Part shown: positions 32,361 through 41,543 of the stretch, in pieces
Numbering within the stretch: position 1 is the stretch's first letter
Layout: every line of letters begins with the position of its first letter
Notes under the pieces: generated by a model
Databases searched by the model: none
What the model was told of the DNA's origin: nothing
The model's input: the letters and a program-made list of their open reading frames with translations, nothing else
Made by a program: the position numbers and the translations under genes
NCBI RefSeq assembly: GCF_015752155.1
Contig: NZ_JADOVI010000007.1
Coordinates: forward strand, 124,001 to 188,000
Direction: 5' to 3'
Source: Cryobacterium sp. MP_M3
GTDB taxonomy: Bacteria; Actinomycetota; Actinomycetes; Actinomycetales; Microbacteriaceae
DNA length: 64,000 nt

Positions 32361-33020
32361 GCGAGCGCGATCACGGATCGCGCTCCTGCCGGAGTGAACG
32401 GACGCGCACACCGAGAAGGTCCAGCCGAGGATCCCGGCCAGGCAGACGCGCTCGGCGAGGCCGAGCAGCGCCGGGGTGAGCGCGGTGGCCAGGCCCAGGG
32501 TCAGCAATCCGGCACCGGTGACGACGGCCAACGCCGCCGCAGCGGGGAAGGCGGCCGGCCGGCCGCTTCGGTGAAGCCACACGGTGAGGACGGTGATGCC
32601 GGCCAGGGCCGCGATGAACCCGGTCGAGGCGACCGCCAGGTGCGCCATCCCGATGCTGGTGTGGTCGGTGACGGTGAGGTGGCCGGGCGCCGGGACATCC
32701 GTGGGTAGAAAGGCGAGGACGGCGGAACACGCTCCCCCGCACAGCAGCAGCGCCAGGCCCGCGCGGCGAAGTCGCGTGGCCGGCCCGACCGTGCCGATGG
32801 CCACGACGGCGGCGACGGTGGTGGCGGCACGGCCCAGGAAATTGAGGTTCATCAGCCAGCCGAACGGGCCGACGGCCAGATTGCTCTCGGCGGCGCTGAT
32901 CGGGCTGTAGTGCGGTGGCAGCAGCTGGAGCACGACGTCGACGAGGACGTAGACGACCACTCCGGCCATCGCGAGCGCGGCGGATCGCCGGCCGATCAGG
33001 CCCGGAAGCGGGAGATTCAT
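32358..33020 (-). CDS. DUF998-like integral membrane protein
   Basis: Protein of 220 aa with six predicted helices. The pattern (PPHYSPISAAESNLAVG after helix 1, GWLMNLNFL starting helix 2, HLAVASTGFIAAL) is that of DUF998, a family of unknown function. The ATG at 33020 begins two bases beyond the tRNA-Thr gene. The only Shine-Dalgarno-like sequence (AGGCGG) is the tRNA acceptor strand itself. The next in-frame ATG is ~16 codons in, inside helix 1. The gene therefore appears to be cotranscribed with the tRNA. Confidence 0.75.
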   Translation of the reverse strand: MNLPLPGLIGRRSAALAMAGVVVYVLVDVVLQLLPPHYSPISAAESNLAVGPFGWLMNLNFLGRAATTVAAVVAIGTVGPATRLRRAGLALLLCGGACSAVLAFLPTDVPAPGHLTVTDHTSIGMAHLAVASTGFIAALAGITVLTVWLHRSGRPAAFPAAAALAVVTGAGLLTLGLATALTPALLGLAERVCLAGILGWTFSVCASVHSGRSAIRDRAR

Positions 33021-33022
33021 TG

Positions 33023-33095
33023 AGCCGCCTATCAGAATCGAACTGATGACCTTCTCATTACGAGTGAGACGCTCTACCGACTGAGCTAAGGCGGC
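33023..33095 (-). tRNA. tRNA-Thr (anticodon CGT)
   Basis: A 73-base cloverleaf on the minus strand: acceptor GCCGCCT/AGGCGGC, D arm GCTC...GAGC, anticodon stem TCTCA/TGAGA with loop CTCGTAA (anticodon CGT), and T arm ATCAG-TTCGATT-CTGAT. The discriminator is T and the CCA end is not encoded. Confidence 0.96.
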
Positions 33096-33147
33096 GTGAC
33101 GCACGATACCTCCCTCACGGAGGGGCTCGGTGACACAGCAACAAAGC

Positions 33148-33786
33148 TTAGCTGGTCCGGAGGGTCATCTCGTACAGTTGGGCGAATGAGTCGGCGACCT
33201 GCTCGGCCAGGGGCCGAGCCGCGTCGTCCTCGGCCCAGCACCGCCAGGCGTGCCGCACGGCTGCGACGGCGACGAGGGTGAAGAGCAGCGCGCGCTGGTG
33301 CAGCCGCACCGGGTCGGCGGCAAGGTCGGGATCGTCGGCGGCGAAACGCTCGGTGATGATGTCCTGCAGCCGGGCCTCGAAGGTGCGCAGGGTCGCCATC
33401 CGCAGGCCGAACAGGTACGGGTTCTCCTTCATCACGGTGCGGCGCAGCTGGTGAATCTCCCGGTCGCCCTCGGTGTTCTTCAGGCTGGAAGCGAGCAGTT
33501 CGGCGAGCTGGGCGAGGATGTCCCCCGACGGTCCGCCGTGCACGAACGCGTCGATGTCCTCCGCGGAGGCCAGGTCCAGTTCGTCGCCGACCATGGCGGC
33601 ATCCTTGGAGGAGAAGTAGTTGAAGAACGTGCGCGGGGAGACGTCGGCGGCGCGGCTGATGTCCTCCACGGTCACCTTGTCCATTCCGCGCTCGCAGGAG
33701 AGGAGGAGCACCGCTCGCTGGATGGCCCGCCTGGTGGCCAGCCGCTTGCGTTCGCGCAGGCCCGGCCCTTCGTGTTCTGCCGACAT
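33148..33786 (-). CDS. TetR-family transcriptional regulator
   Basis: Regulator of 212 aa. The helix-turn-helix is at ~30-60 (MDKVTVEDISRAADVSPRTF followed by FNYFSSKDA), the mark of TetR proteins with the FNYF wing. The C-terminal ligand domain resembles MftR/TetR_C_17-like actinobacterial regulators. GAAGG abuts the ATG and TAAGAAT lies just before, so the leader is very short. An imperfect inverted motif (TTACAC-AGT-GCGCAA) is in the promoter. No obvious adjacent target gene; autoregulation is likely. Confidence 0.8.
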   Translation of the reverse strand: MSAEHEGPGLRERKRLATRRAIQRAVLLLSCERGMDKVTVEDISRAADVSPRTFFNYFSSKDAAMVGDELDLASAEDIDAFVHGGPSGDILAQLAELLASSLKNTEGDREIHQLRRTVMKENPYLFGLRMATLRTFEARLQDIITERFAADDPDLAADPVRLHQRALLFTLVAVAAVRHAWRCWAEDDAARPLAEQVADSFAQLYEMTLRTS

Positions 33787-33858
33787 CCTTCAATTCTTAC
33801 ACAGTGCGCAATTCTGCACCCCACGAGTCAAGGATGGCCGATTCTCCGGCTCGGACCG

Positions 33859-35409
33859 TCAGCACCTGGGGTCGGTCGCCGGCACCGTGCCCTTCAGCAG
33901 GTAATCGTCCACCGCGTTGTTGACGCAGGAGTTGGACTTGTTGTAGGCCGTGTGGCCCTCGCCCGTGTAGGTGACGAGGTGGCCGCTGTCGAGCTGGTTG
34001 GCCAGGTTCTTCGCCCACACGTAGGGGGTGGCCGGGTCGTTCGTCGTGCCGACGACGAGGATCGGTGCGGCGCCCTTCGCGTGGATCTGCGTGCGCTCAC
34101 CGGTGAACTTGTGCGGCCAGTTGGCGCAGCCGATGTCCCCGAAGGCCATGTACTTGCCGATCACGGGCGCGGCGGCCTCGATCTGGGCGGCCTGGGCGCG
34201 CATCGCAGCCGGGTCGTCGTTGTAGCTGTAGTCGACGCAGTTGATGGCCATGAACGCCTCGGTGGAGTTGTCGCGGTAGCTGCCGTCCTTGTTGCGACCG
34301 TTGTAGCCGTCCGCGAACTGGAAGGCCGCATCCGCGTCGCCGCGCAGCACGGTCGTGAACATCTCGCTCAGGTTGGGCCACGCCTCGGCTTGGTAGAGCG
34401 GGTAGATGATCGCGGTGAGCAGCGTGTTGGCTCCGAGCTTCCTGCCGTCGCTGGCCGTGATGGGGCTCGCGTCCACCGAGGCGAGCAGCGAGCCGATGGT
34501 GGTCATGGCCTCGTCGACGCTGCCGTTGAACGGGCACTTCGCGCCGTCCAGGCAGTCGGCGAGGTAGGCGCGCAACGCATTCTCGAAGCCCGTCGCCTGT
34601 ACCCGGGTCACGTCGGCGTTGCTGGTGGACGGGTCGAGCGCGCCGTCGAGGGCAAGCCGACCGACTTTGCCGGGGTAGAGGTCGGCATAGGTGGCACCGA
34701 GAAAGGTTCCATAGGAGTAGCCAAGGTAGCTGAGCTTCTTGTCGCCGAGGGCGGCGCGCAACAGATCGAGGTCGCGGGCGGCGCTCACGGTGTCCACGTG
34801 CCCGAGCAGCGCCCCGGTGTTCTTCGCGCAGGCCGCGCCGAAGTCGGCGGAGGCGGTCTCGAGTTCCTGGATCCAGGCATCCGTTCCGCGCGGGGCCGTG
34901 GTCAGGCCGTAGAGGTACTCGTCCATCTGGGCGGGCTGGTAGCACTTCACGGCGGAGGACCGGCCGACTCCGCGCGGGTCGAAGCCCACGATGTCGAACC
35001 CGGCCTGCAGCTTCGCATCCGTGGCGTAGTCGAGCGAGTCCTTCACGAAGTCATAGCCGGAGCCGCCAGGGCCGCCGGGATTGACCAGCAGCGAGCCGAC
35101 CCTGCTGCCCGAGGCAGGATGACGCACCAGAGCCAGGCCGACGGTGCCCGCCGCCGGGTCGGCCCAGTCCAGGGGCGCGGATGCCGTGGTGCACTGCAGT
35201 CCGGAGCCGCAGTCCTTCCATTTCAGCACCTGGCTGTAGAACGGTTCGAGGTCGGCGCTCACCTTTTCGGTGGTCGGCGCCGAGGTGGACCGGGCCTGCT
35301 GCGGGAGGAAGAGGGGGACGCAGCCGCTCAGCCCCATCGTGAGCGCGAGCGCGGCCGCCAGGGTCGTCGCCAGCACGGTGATGGTGCGCGTGCGGGGTGG
35401 TCTGCTCAA
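33859..35409 (-). CDS. secreted alpha/beta-hydrolase lipoprotein, tripeptidyl-aminopeptidase (TAP)-like
   Basis: Cell-surface hydrolase (516 aa) of the SlpD/SlpE-TAP family. The signal sequence ends at lipobox LSGC (Cys ~30). The fold carries NPGGPGGSGYDF as oxyanion loop, DPRGVGRS, the nucleophile in GYSYGTFLGA, the acid in TTNDPATPY and His in GEGHTAYNKS. A TAP-like C-terminal domain precedes. It probably cleaves N-terminal peptides or other amides outside the cell. It lies 33 bases after holB and may be the last gene of the topA-tmk-holB operon. Confidence 0.87.
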   Translation of the reverse strand: MSRPPRTRTITVLATTLAAALALTMGLSGCVPLFLPQQARSTSAPTTEKVSADLEPFYSQVLKWKDCGSGLQCTTASAPLDWADPAAGTVGLALVRHPASGSRVGSLLVNPGGPGGSGYDFVKDSLDYATDAKLQAGFDIVGFDPRGVGRSSAVKCYQPAQMDEYLYGLTTAPRGTDAWIQELETASADFGAACAKNTGALLGHVDTVSAARDLDLLRAALGDKKLSYLGYSYGTFLGATYADLYPGKVGRLALDGALDPSTSNADVTRVQATGFENALRAYLADCLDGAKCPFNGSVDEAMTTIGSLLASVDASPITASDGRKLGANTLLTAIIYPLYQAEAWPNLSEMFTTVLRGDADAAFQFADGYNGRNKDGSYRDNSTEAFMAINCVDYSYNDDPAAMRAQAAQIEAAAPVIGKYMAFGDIGCANWPHKFTGERTQIHAKGAAPILVVGTTNDPATPYVWAKNLANQLDSGHLVTYTGEGHTAYNKSNSCVNNAVDDYLLKGTVPATDPRC

Positions 35410-35442
35410 TGGTTCCTCTTCCTTGACGGGTGCTGCGCGGGT

Positions 35443-36666
35443 CTAGGTGCGGCGGATCGCGGACACCAGCATCGCTTCGAGGGCGAGGGCCGGTGCCACG
35501 TTCGACTCGATTCTCTGGCGGGCCAGGGCGATCGCGTCCAGGGTGGCGAGCGTCGCGGTCGGCTGGCAGGAGCTGCCGGCGCCGCGCACCTCGGTGAGGA
35601 GCTCGCGGTTGATCACGCTCTGCTCGCGCCCCAGCTGCACCATGATGACGTCGCGGTAGAGCGAGGTGAGGTCGACCAGGATCCGGTCGATGCCGTCGCG
35701 GAGGCTGCGGGTCGCCCGGCGTTTCTGGTCGTCTTCGAGGGCCTTGATCTGGCTGCGCAGCCCAGGCGGCACGGACTGGCCCGGCTCGACTCCGAGGGAG
35801 CGCAGCACGCCCTCCCGTTCGACCGCGTCCCGTTCCAGGGTGATGGCCTTGGCGTCGTCGCCGGCGATGGCGAGCAGACGGGCCGCCGCGTTGACAGCCG
35901 CGGACACCCCGCGGATGCCGAGGGCCGCCCGCAGGGTCTCCTCCCGCCTGGCCCGCGCCTCGGGGTTGGTCGCCAGGCGGCGGGCCATGCCGATGTGGCT
36001 CTGCGCCTCCCGTGCCGCCCGTTCCGCGGTGGCCTCGTCGACGCCGTCGCGGCTCATCAGCAGCGCGGCGACGTCATCGACGCTGGGCACGCGCAGGCGC
36101 ACGGAGCGCACCCGGGACCGGATGGTCGGCAGCAGGTCGGCTTCGCTCGGCGCGCAGAGGATCCAGACGGTGCGTTCGGGCGGCTCCTCGAGGGCCTTCA
36201 GCAGCACGTTCGAGGTGCGTTCGACCATCCGGTCGGCGTCTTCGACGACGATCACCCGGTAGCGGCCCACCGACGGCGAGTACTGGGAACGCTGAACGGC
36301 CTCTTTCACCGACTCCATCTTGATGATGACGCCCTCGGTGGACAGCACGATCAGGTCGGGGTGGGTGCGCGCGTCGACCAGGCGGCGGGCGCTCGCGTCG
36401 CCATCCGGCGTGCCGGGGCTGAGCAGGGCCGTGGCGAAGGCGAAAGCCAGATTGGACCGGCCGGACCCGGGCGGACCGGTGATCAGCCAGGAGTGCGTCA
36501 TCGAGGACCCCGCCGAAGAGGACTCTGCGGCCGAGGACCCCGCGACCGAGGACTCCGCGGTCCCGGTATCGGGCGTCCCGGCCGCTTTCGCGGTCGGCCG
36601 CTCCGCCGCCGCCCGGAAGATGGCGATCGCGTCTGCCTGACCGGTCAGGTCATCCCACACGTTCAT
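35443..36666 (-). CDS. holB: DNA polymerase III subunit delta'
   Basis: Clamp-loader subunit (407 aa). A RuvB/AAA-like domain has the P-loop GPPGSGRS near residue 64, VVEDADRM, and the sensor-like LLKALEEPPERT. The helical collar region fills the C-terminal half. Residues ~24-55, between the first helix and the P-loop, are an Ala/Ser/Glu-rich low-complexity stretch with near-repeated codons. The ATG lies six bases after TACTCT, so a leaderless internal promoter may supplement read-through from topA-tmk, 60 bases upstream. Confidence 0.92.
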   Translation of the reverse strand: MNVWDDLTGQADAIAIFRAAAERPTAKAAGTPDTGTAESSVAGSSAAESSSAGSSMTHSWLITGPPGSGRSNLAFAFATALLSPGTPDGDASARRLVDARTHPDLIVLSTEGVIIKMESVKEAVQRSQYSPSVGRYRVIVVEDADRMVERTSNVLLKALEEPPERTVWILCAPSEADLLPTIRSRVRSVRLRVPSVDDVAALLMSRDGVDEATAERAAREAQSHIGMARRLATNPEARARREETLRAALGIRGVSAAVNAAARLLAIAGDDAKAITLERDAVEREGVLRSLGVEPGQSVPPGLRSQIKALEDDQKRRATRSLRDGIDRILVDLTSLYRDVIMVQLGREQSVINRELLTEVRGAGSSCQPTATLATLDAIALARQRIESNVAPALALEAMLVSAIRRT

Positions 36667-36672
36667 CGGACC

Positions 36673-36678
36673 AGAGTA
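36673..36678 (-). promoter_or_regulatory. -10 box for leaderless holB transcript
   Basis: TACTCT, then GGTCCG, then ATG. It sits in the 60-base gap between tmk and holB and would give holB its own promoter. Confidence 0.45.
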
Positions 36679-36726
36679 CCTTTCGTCGGTGACACTCTCC
36701 TGAGCGCACGCGTCGGCCCGCGCGGG

Positions 36727-37347
36727 CTAACGGAGGAGGGTGGCGACCCTGGCCCGGATGGTCGCGGCGATCGCGTCGACGGGCTCCGAGGCATCCACGA
36801 CCAGGAATCGTTCCGGTTCGGCGGCGGCCAGCTCGAGGAATGAGGCGCGCACCCGGCGGTGGAAGTCGGCCTTCTCCGCCTCGAGCCGGTCGAAGCGTTT
36901 GTTGGCGTCGTCGAGGCGCCCGCGGGCCGCGGTTTCGTCGAGGTCGAGCAGGATCGTCAGCTGCGGCAGCAGGCCCTCCGCCGCCCAGAGTGACAGGTCG
37001 CGGATCTCGGTGCCGCCGAGAACCCGGCCGGCACCCTGGTAGGCGACCGAGGAATCGAGGTAGCGGTCCTGGATGACGACCTCGCCGCGAGCCAGGGCCG
37101 GCCGCACCGCGGTCGCGATGTGCTGCGCGCGGTCGGCCGCGTAGAGCAGTGCCTCGGCGCGGGGCGCCACCTCGCCGCGGTGGTGCAGCACGATGTCGCG
37201 GATCAGGACCCCGACCGGCGTGCCGCCCGGCTCGCGGGTGCGCAGGACCGTGCGGCCCTGGCCGGCGAGCCAGTCGGCGAGCAGCCCCGCCTGGGTGGAC
37301 TTGCCGGAGCCGTCGCCGCCCTCGAGCGTGATGAAGAGACCGGTCAC
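36727..37347 (-). CDS. tmk: thymidylate kinase
   Basis: dTMP kinase (206 aa) making dTDP. The P-loop is EGGDGSGKST at residues 9-18. The DRY-type motif is DRYLDSSVAYQG and the dTMP-contacting TREPGGTPVG is present. The GTG start overlaps the topA stop (GTGA), so translation is coupled. The order topA-tmk-holB is conserved in Actinobacteria. Confidence 0.96.
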   Translation of the reverse strand: MTGLFITLEGGDGSGKSTQAGLLADWLAGQGRTVLRTREPGGTPVGVLIRDIVLHHRGEVAPRAEALLYAADRAQHIATAVRPALARGEVVIQDRYLDSSVAYQGAGRVLGGTEIRDLSLWAAEGLLPQLTILLDLDETAARGRLDDANKRFDRLEAEKADFHRRVRASFLELAAAEPERFLVVDASEPVDAIAATIRARVATLLR

Positions 37348-40334
37348 GACTGCGCGGATGCCTTCGCCGCCGCCTTGATCGCCGCGTTCGTGGCGCGGGT
37401 GGCTGCGGCCTTCGCGGCGGTGGCCGCCTTCTGGGCAGGGGTGGCGGGCTTGCGCACGGTCGTGCTCGCCCCCGACGCGGTCGGCTTCCTGACGACAGCC
37501 TTCTTCACGGGCGCCTTCTTGACCACGGCCTTCTTCGCCGGGGCCTTCTTGGCCGGCGCCTTCTTGGCGGCGGTCTTCTTCACGACGGGACCCTTGGCAC
37601 GCTTGTCGGCGAGCAGCTGAACGGCGCGGTCGAAATCGACCTCCTCGACGCTTTCGGCCTTGGGGATGGTCGCGTTGGTGACCCCGTCGGTGACGTAGGC
37701 GCCGAAGCGACCGTCCTTGATCTTGATCGCCTTGCCGCTCTCGGGGTCGGGCGTCTCGAACTCCTTGAGCGCGCTCGAGGCGCGCTTCGCCCCGTACTTG
37801 GGCTGCGCGTAGAGTTCGATCGCGCCGACGAGGTCGATCTCGAAGATCTGGTCCTCCTGGCTCAGCGACCGGGTGTCGACGCCCTTCTTGAGGTAAGGGC
37901 CGAACTTGCCGTTCTGCGCGGTGATCTCGGCACCCGTCTCCGGGTCGATCCCGACGACGCGCGGCAGCGCCAGCAGGTGCAGGGCGGTGTCCAGGTCGAT
38001 CGTGGCCAGGTCCATCGACTTGAACAGCGAGGCGGTGCGCGGCTTGACCGCGGCCGCCTTCTTCGCGGCCGGCTTGCGCTTGGGCTTGGTCGCAGTGGCG
38101 GTGGCGGCCGGAGCGGCCGAGTCGGCCAGCAGGGTCGCCTCACCGGTGACCGGGTCGACGGTCTCCCCTGGCTCGATAACCTCGGGCTCGGGCTCCAGCT
38201 CGGTGACGTACGGGCCGAACCGGCCGTCCTTGGCCACGATGGACTTGCCGTTGTCGGGGTTGATCCCGATCACCCGGTCGGTGATGACCGGCGCGTCGAT
38301 GAGTTCCCTGGCCTTGGCCGGGGTCAGCTCGTCCGGGGCGAGAGCCGGCGGGATGTTCACCCGGCGTGGCGGGGCATCCGGGCCGGCGTCAGGGTCGGCG
38401 ACCTCGAGGTAGGGGCCGTACTTGCCGATCCGCAGGGTGATGTCGTCGCCGATCGGCATCGAGTTGATCGAGCGGGCGTCGATCTCACCGAGGTTGTCGA
38501 TCACCTGGCGCAGGCCGCGGTGCTTGTCCGAACCGAAGTAGAAACTGGTCAGCCAGTCCACCCGGTCGGCCTTGCCGTCGGCGATGCGGTCGAGGTCGTC
38601 TTCCATCTCGGCCGTGAAGTCGTATTCGACCAGGTCGGAGAAGTACTCCTCGAGCAGGCGCACGACGGAGAATGCGATCCAGTTGGGCACGAGCGACTGG
38701 CCGCGGGGAGTGACATAGCCGCGCTCGGTGATCGTGGAGATGATCGACGCGTACGTCGACGGGCGGCCGATGCCGAGCTCTTCGAGCTTCTTGACCAGGC
38801 TCGCCTCGGTGTACCGGGCGGCCGGGGTGGTCTCGTGGCCCTTGGCTTCCATTTCGAGCATGGTCAGGGCCTGGCCCTCGGCGAGCGGCGGCAGCTTCGA
38901 CTCGGTCGGGTCGGTCGGGGCGTTGCGTTCCTCGTCGCGGGATTCCTCGTAGGCGAGCAGGAAGCCGCGGAAGGTGATCACGGTGCCGCTGGCCGAGAAC
39001 TCGGCGATCGCGCCGGAGGCCGCAGGGTGCTCGGCGGGGCCGGTGGGGCCGGCCGAGATGGTGACCGACGCGGTCGAACCGGTCGCATCCGCCATCTGCG
39101 ATGCGACGGTGCGCTTCCAGATCAGGTCGTAGAGCTTGTAGTCGTTCCCGCGGAGCGACGACGACAGCGAGGCCGGCGTGCGGAAGGTGTCGCCCGACGG
39201 GCGGATCGCCTCGTGCGCCTCCTGGGCGTTCTTGCTCTTGCCCTTGTACAGGCGCGGCTGGGCCGGCACCGTATCGGGGCCGTAGAGCGCGGACGCCTGG
39301 GTGCGTGCGGCGGTGATCGCCTGGTGCGACAACGACGGCGAGTCGGTACGCATGTAGGTGATGTACCCGTTTTCGTACAGCGACTGGGCCACGCTCATGG
39401 TCTGGCGGGCGGTGAAGCGGAGCTTGCGCGCCGCTTCCTGCTGCAGCGTCGAGGTGGTGAACGGCGCGGCCGGGCTGCGCCGGTAGGGCTTGGAGGCCAC
39501 CTTGGTCACGGTCACGGCGACGTCGGGCGCCTTCAGCGCCTCGGCGAGGGCAAGGGCGGATGCCTCGTCGAGGGTCGCCGCGGCCACCTTCGGCTTGAGC
39601 TTTCCCAGGTCGTCGAAGTCGCCGCCGGTGGCGATGCGCTCGCCGCCGAGGCGGACGAGCTTGGCCTGGAAGGCGGCATCCGTCGCGTCGGCACCGGGGG
39701 CCAGCTGCGCGATCAGGTCCCAGTAGCCGGCCGAGACGAATGCGAGGCGTTCGCGTTCGCGTTCGACGACGAGCCGGGTCGCCGCGGACTGCACCCGGCC
39801 GGCGGAGAGGCCGGGGCCGACCTTGCGCCAGAGCACCGGGGAGATCTCGTAGCCGTAGATGCGGTCGAGGATGCGTCGGGTCTCCTGGGCGTCGACGAGC
39901 GCGGTGTCGAGGTCGCGGGTGTTGTCCTTGGCCTGGAGGATGGCCTCCTTGGTGATCTCGTGGAACACCATGCGCTTCACAGGGACCTTGGGCTGCAGGA
40001 CCTGCAGAAGGTGCCAGGCGATGGCCTCGCCTTCGCGGTCCTCATCAGTTGCGAGCAGGAGTTCGTCGGCGTTCTTCATCGCCCGCTTGAGCTCGGCGAC
40101 GGTCTTCTTCTTGGCGTCGGACACCACGTAGTACGGTTCGAAGCCGTTGTCGACGTCGACGGAGAACTTGCCCAGCGGTCCCTTTTTCAGCTCGGGCGGC
40201 AGGTTTTTGGGCTCGATCAGGTCGCGGATGTGACCGACCGAGGACAAAACCTCGTAGCCGTCGCCCAGATAAGCCGCAATGGACTTCATCTTGGTCGGCG
40301 ATTCGACAATGACCAGCTTCTTAGTGCCTGGCAC
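37344..40334 (-). CDS. topA: DNA topoisomerase I
   Basis: Type IA topoisomerase (996 aa) that relaxes negative supercoils. The Toprim domain begins VIVESPTK and contains DEDREGEAIAWH. The active-site Tyr lies in YITYMRTDS. Three to four C-terminal topo-C repeats (GRFGPYVTE, GKFGPYLKKG, GRFGAYVTDG) follow. The last ~70 residues are Lys/Ala/Pro-rich (KKAPAKKAPAKKAVVKK), the actinobacterial tail needed for processivity. GTG 40334 is chosen with GAGGAG five bases upstream and the standard N-terminus. It is the first gene of the topA-tmk-holB operon. Confidence 0.96.
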   Translation of the reverse strand: MPGTKKLVIVESPTKMKSIAAYLGDGYEVLSSVGHIRDLIEPKNLPPELKKGPLGKFSVDVDNGFEPYYVVSDAKKKTVAELKRAMKNADELLLATDEDREGEAIAWHLLQVLQPKVPVKRMVFHEITKEAILQAKDNTRDLDTALVDAQETRRILDRIYGYEISPVLWRKVGPGLSAGRVQSAATRLVVERERERLAFVSAGYWDLIAQLAPGADATDAAFQAKLVRLGGERIATGGDFDDLGKLKPKVAAATLDEASALALAEALKAPDVAVTVTKVASKPYRRSPAAPFTTSTLQQEAARKLRFTARQTMSVAQSLYENGYITYMRTDSPSLSHQAITAARTQASALYGPDTVPAQPRLYKGKSKNAQEAHEAIRPSGDTFRTPASLSSSLRGNDYKLYDLIWKRTVASQMADATGSTASVTISAGPTGPAEHPAASGAIAEFSASGTVITFRGFLLAYEESRDEERNAPTDPTESKLPPLAEGQALTMLEMEAKGHETTPAARYTEASLVKKLEELGIGRPSTYASIISTITERGYVTPRGQSLVPNWIAFSVVRLLEEYFSDLVEYDFTAEMEDDLDRIADGKADRVDWLTSFYFGSDKHRGLRQVIDNLGEIDARSINSMPIGDDITLRIGKYGPYLEVADPDAGPDAPPRRVNIPPALAPDELTPAKARELIDAPVITDRVIGINPDNGKSIVAKDGRFGPYVTELEPEPEVIEPGETVDPVTGEATLLADSAAPAATATATKPKRKPAAKKAAAVKPRTASLFKSMDLATIDLDTALHLLALPRVVGIDPETGAEITAQNGKFGPYLKKGVDTRSLSQEDQIFEIDLVGAIELYAQPKYGAKRASSALKEFETPDPESGKAIKIKDGRFGAYVTDGVTNATIPKAESVEEVDFDRAVQLLADKRAKGPVVKKTAAKKAPAKKAPAKKAVVKKAPVKKAVVRKPTASGASTTVRKPATPAQKAATAAKAAATRATNAAIKAAAKASAQS

Positions 40335-40498
40335 CAGACTCCTCTTTATAGGTAACGGCCCAATGAGGGGCCAAGGCACACCATACACACAGCAATCGGG
40401 TGCCTGCCTAATCGGCCGCGCCGGTGACAGGCCCGGTGACGGGCTTGGTGACAGACTTGGGGGCTTGCCAGTTGCGCGCTGGTGAGGACAATGGAGGC

Positions 40499-40741
40499 AT
40501 GGGTACACCAACAACGGGCACGTACACCGCGAAGCTCACGGACGGCCCCCTCGAAGGCAAGACCATCACCACCGAGTTCCTGGAATCGGGTGACCCGCGA
40601 CCCCGGCTCGAGATCCCCGCGGACACGGGTACCAAACGCTACCTCTATACCCGCGGCGCCGGCCTCGAGTTCGAGTCGTCGGAGTTCCCGGAACGGCCGA
40701 CCGCCGTCGACTACCGCTACCTCGAGGCCGTGTTCGACTGA
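40499..40741 (+). CDS. small conserved-looking hypothetical protein
   Basis: An 80-aa acidic protein, divergent from topA. It starts MGTPTTGTYTAKLTDGPLEG, is likely all-beta, and ends RYLEAVFD. No family is recognised with confidence. GACAAT followed by GGAGGC and the ATG fits a leaderless start with a GGAGG also near. The balanced composition and strong third-position GC support coding. Just beyond the stop an inverted repeat (GATCTGA/TCAGATC) could act in termination. Confidence 0.65.
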   Translation: MGTPTTGTYTAKLTDGPLEGKTITTEFLESGDPRPRLEIPADTGTKRYLYTRGAGLEFESSEFPERPTAVDYRYLEAVFD

Positions 40742-40833
40742 TCTGATCCGCCCGTTCAGATCTGCCCGCGCTGCTTCGCCCGCGCTGACCCGCCCGGACT
40801 GATTCGCCCGGCACGGAGCAGTCTGTGGCCGGG

Positions 40834-41196
40834 CTATGGGCCGGGCGGGGGTCCGGCACGGGCGCGCGAGCCGAGTTCGAAGCCCAGCGCGGTGCGCGCC
40901 ACGGTGACGGATGCGATCAGGCCGTCCACCGCGCACCCGGTCAGCGCGGCACCGCCGAGTTCCGCCGCCGTGGCTGCGGCCTGGCAGGGCACCCCCGCCA
41001 CCAGGCCTGAGGCTGTGTCGGCCGCGGCGAGCGCGGCTGCATCGGCGGCGGCCCGCACGGCCGCACCGGCCGCGAGCACGTTCATCAACGGCAGCAGCAC
41101 AGCGGTCAGGGCGAGCACGGCACCGATCACCCCGACCGCGAGCACCGAACCCGATCCTCGTTCCGCCCGGCCCGGCCTGTCCCGTGGCTGGTTCAT
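40834..41196 (-). CDS. TadE-like secretion-associated protein (Rv3654c type)
   Basis: Protein of 120 aa with an N-terminal membrane helix after GSGSVLAVGVIGAVLALTAV, then an Ala-rich region (RAAADAAALAAADTASG) typical of the helicase/secretion-neighbourhood TadE-like family. It is presumably a minor component of the Flp-pilus machine. Its ATG overlaps the stop of the TadE gene by one base (TGATG). It is the last gene of the tad locus. Confidence 0.82.
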   Translation of the reverse strand: MNQPRDRPGRAERGSGSVLAVGVIGAVLALTAVLLPLMNVLAAGAAVRAAADAAALAAADTASGLVAGVPCQAAATAAELGGAALTGCAVDGLIASVTVARTALGFELGSRARAGPPPGP

Positions 41197-41543
41197 CACG
41201 CGCCCCCGCCGAGCGCGCAGGAGGCGGCCGTCACGGTGACCCCGAACGCGGCGAAGGCGCCGAATCCGCTCGGCATGCGGAGACGCACGCAGACGAATTC
41301 TCCCTGCCGCTCGGTGCTCATCGAGGCCGGGCCGACAAGACGGCGCACGAGCCCGGCGGCGGTGGCGTCGCTGTCGCCGCGGGCCAGCGATCGGGCGGCG
41401 GCGGCCGCGGCACCCGTGAGGCGCACCTGCTGCCCGGAGACCTGCACCGCGCCGAGGCAGAGGGCGAGCACCAGGAGCACTGCGGGAACGACCGCGGCGA
41501 ACTCCGCCGTGACGGTGCCCCGGTCACCCCACGGTGAGGGCAT
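41196..41543 (-). CDS. TadE-family pilus protein
   Basis: Protein of 115 aa. RGTVTAEFAAVVPAVLLVLA is the TadE pre-pilin-like motif (Glu five residues after Gly) followed by one membrane helix. The remainder is a small extracytoplasmic domain with two cysteines (FVCVRLR and TAASCALG). It overlaps the DUF4244 gene by 20 bases and the Rv3654c-like gene by one. Confidence 0.87.
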   Translation of the reverse strand: MPSPWGDRGTVTAEFAAVVPAVLLVLALCLGAVQVSGQQVRLTGAAAAAARSLARGDSDATAAGLVRRLVGPASMSTERQGEFVCVRLRMPSGFGAFAAFGVTVTAASCALGGGA

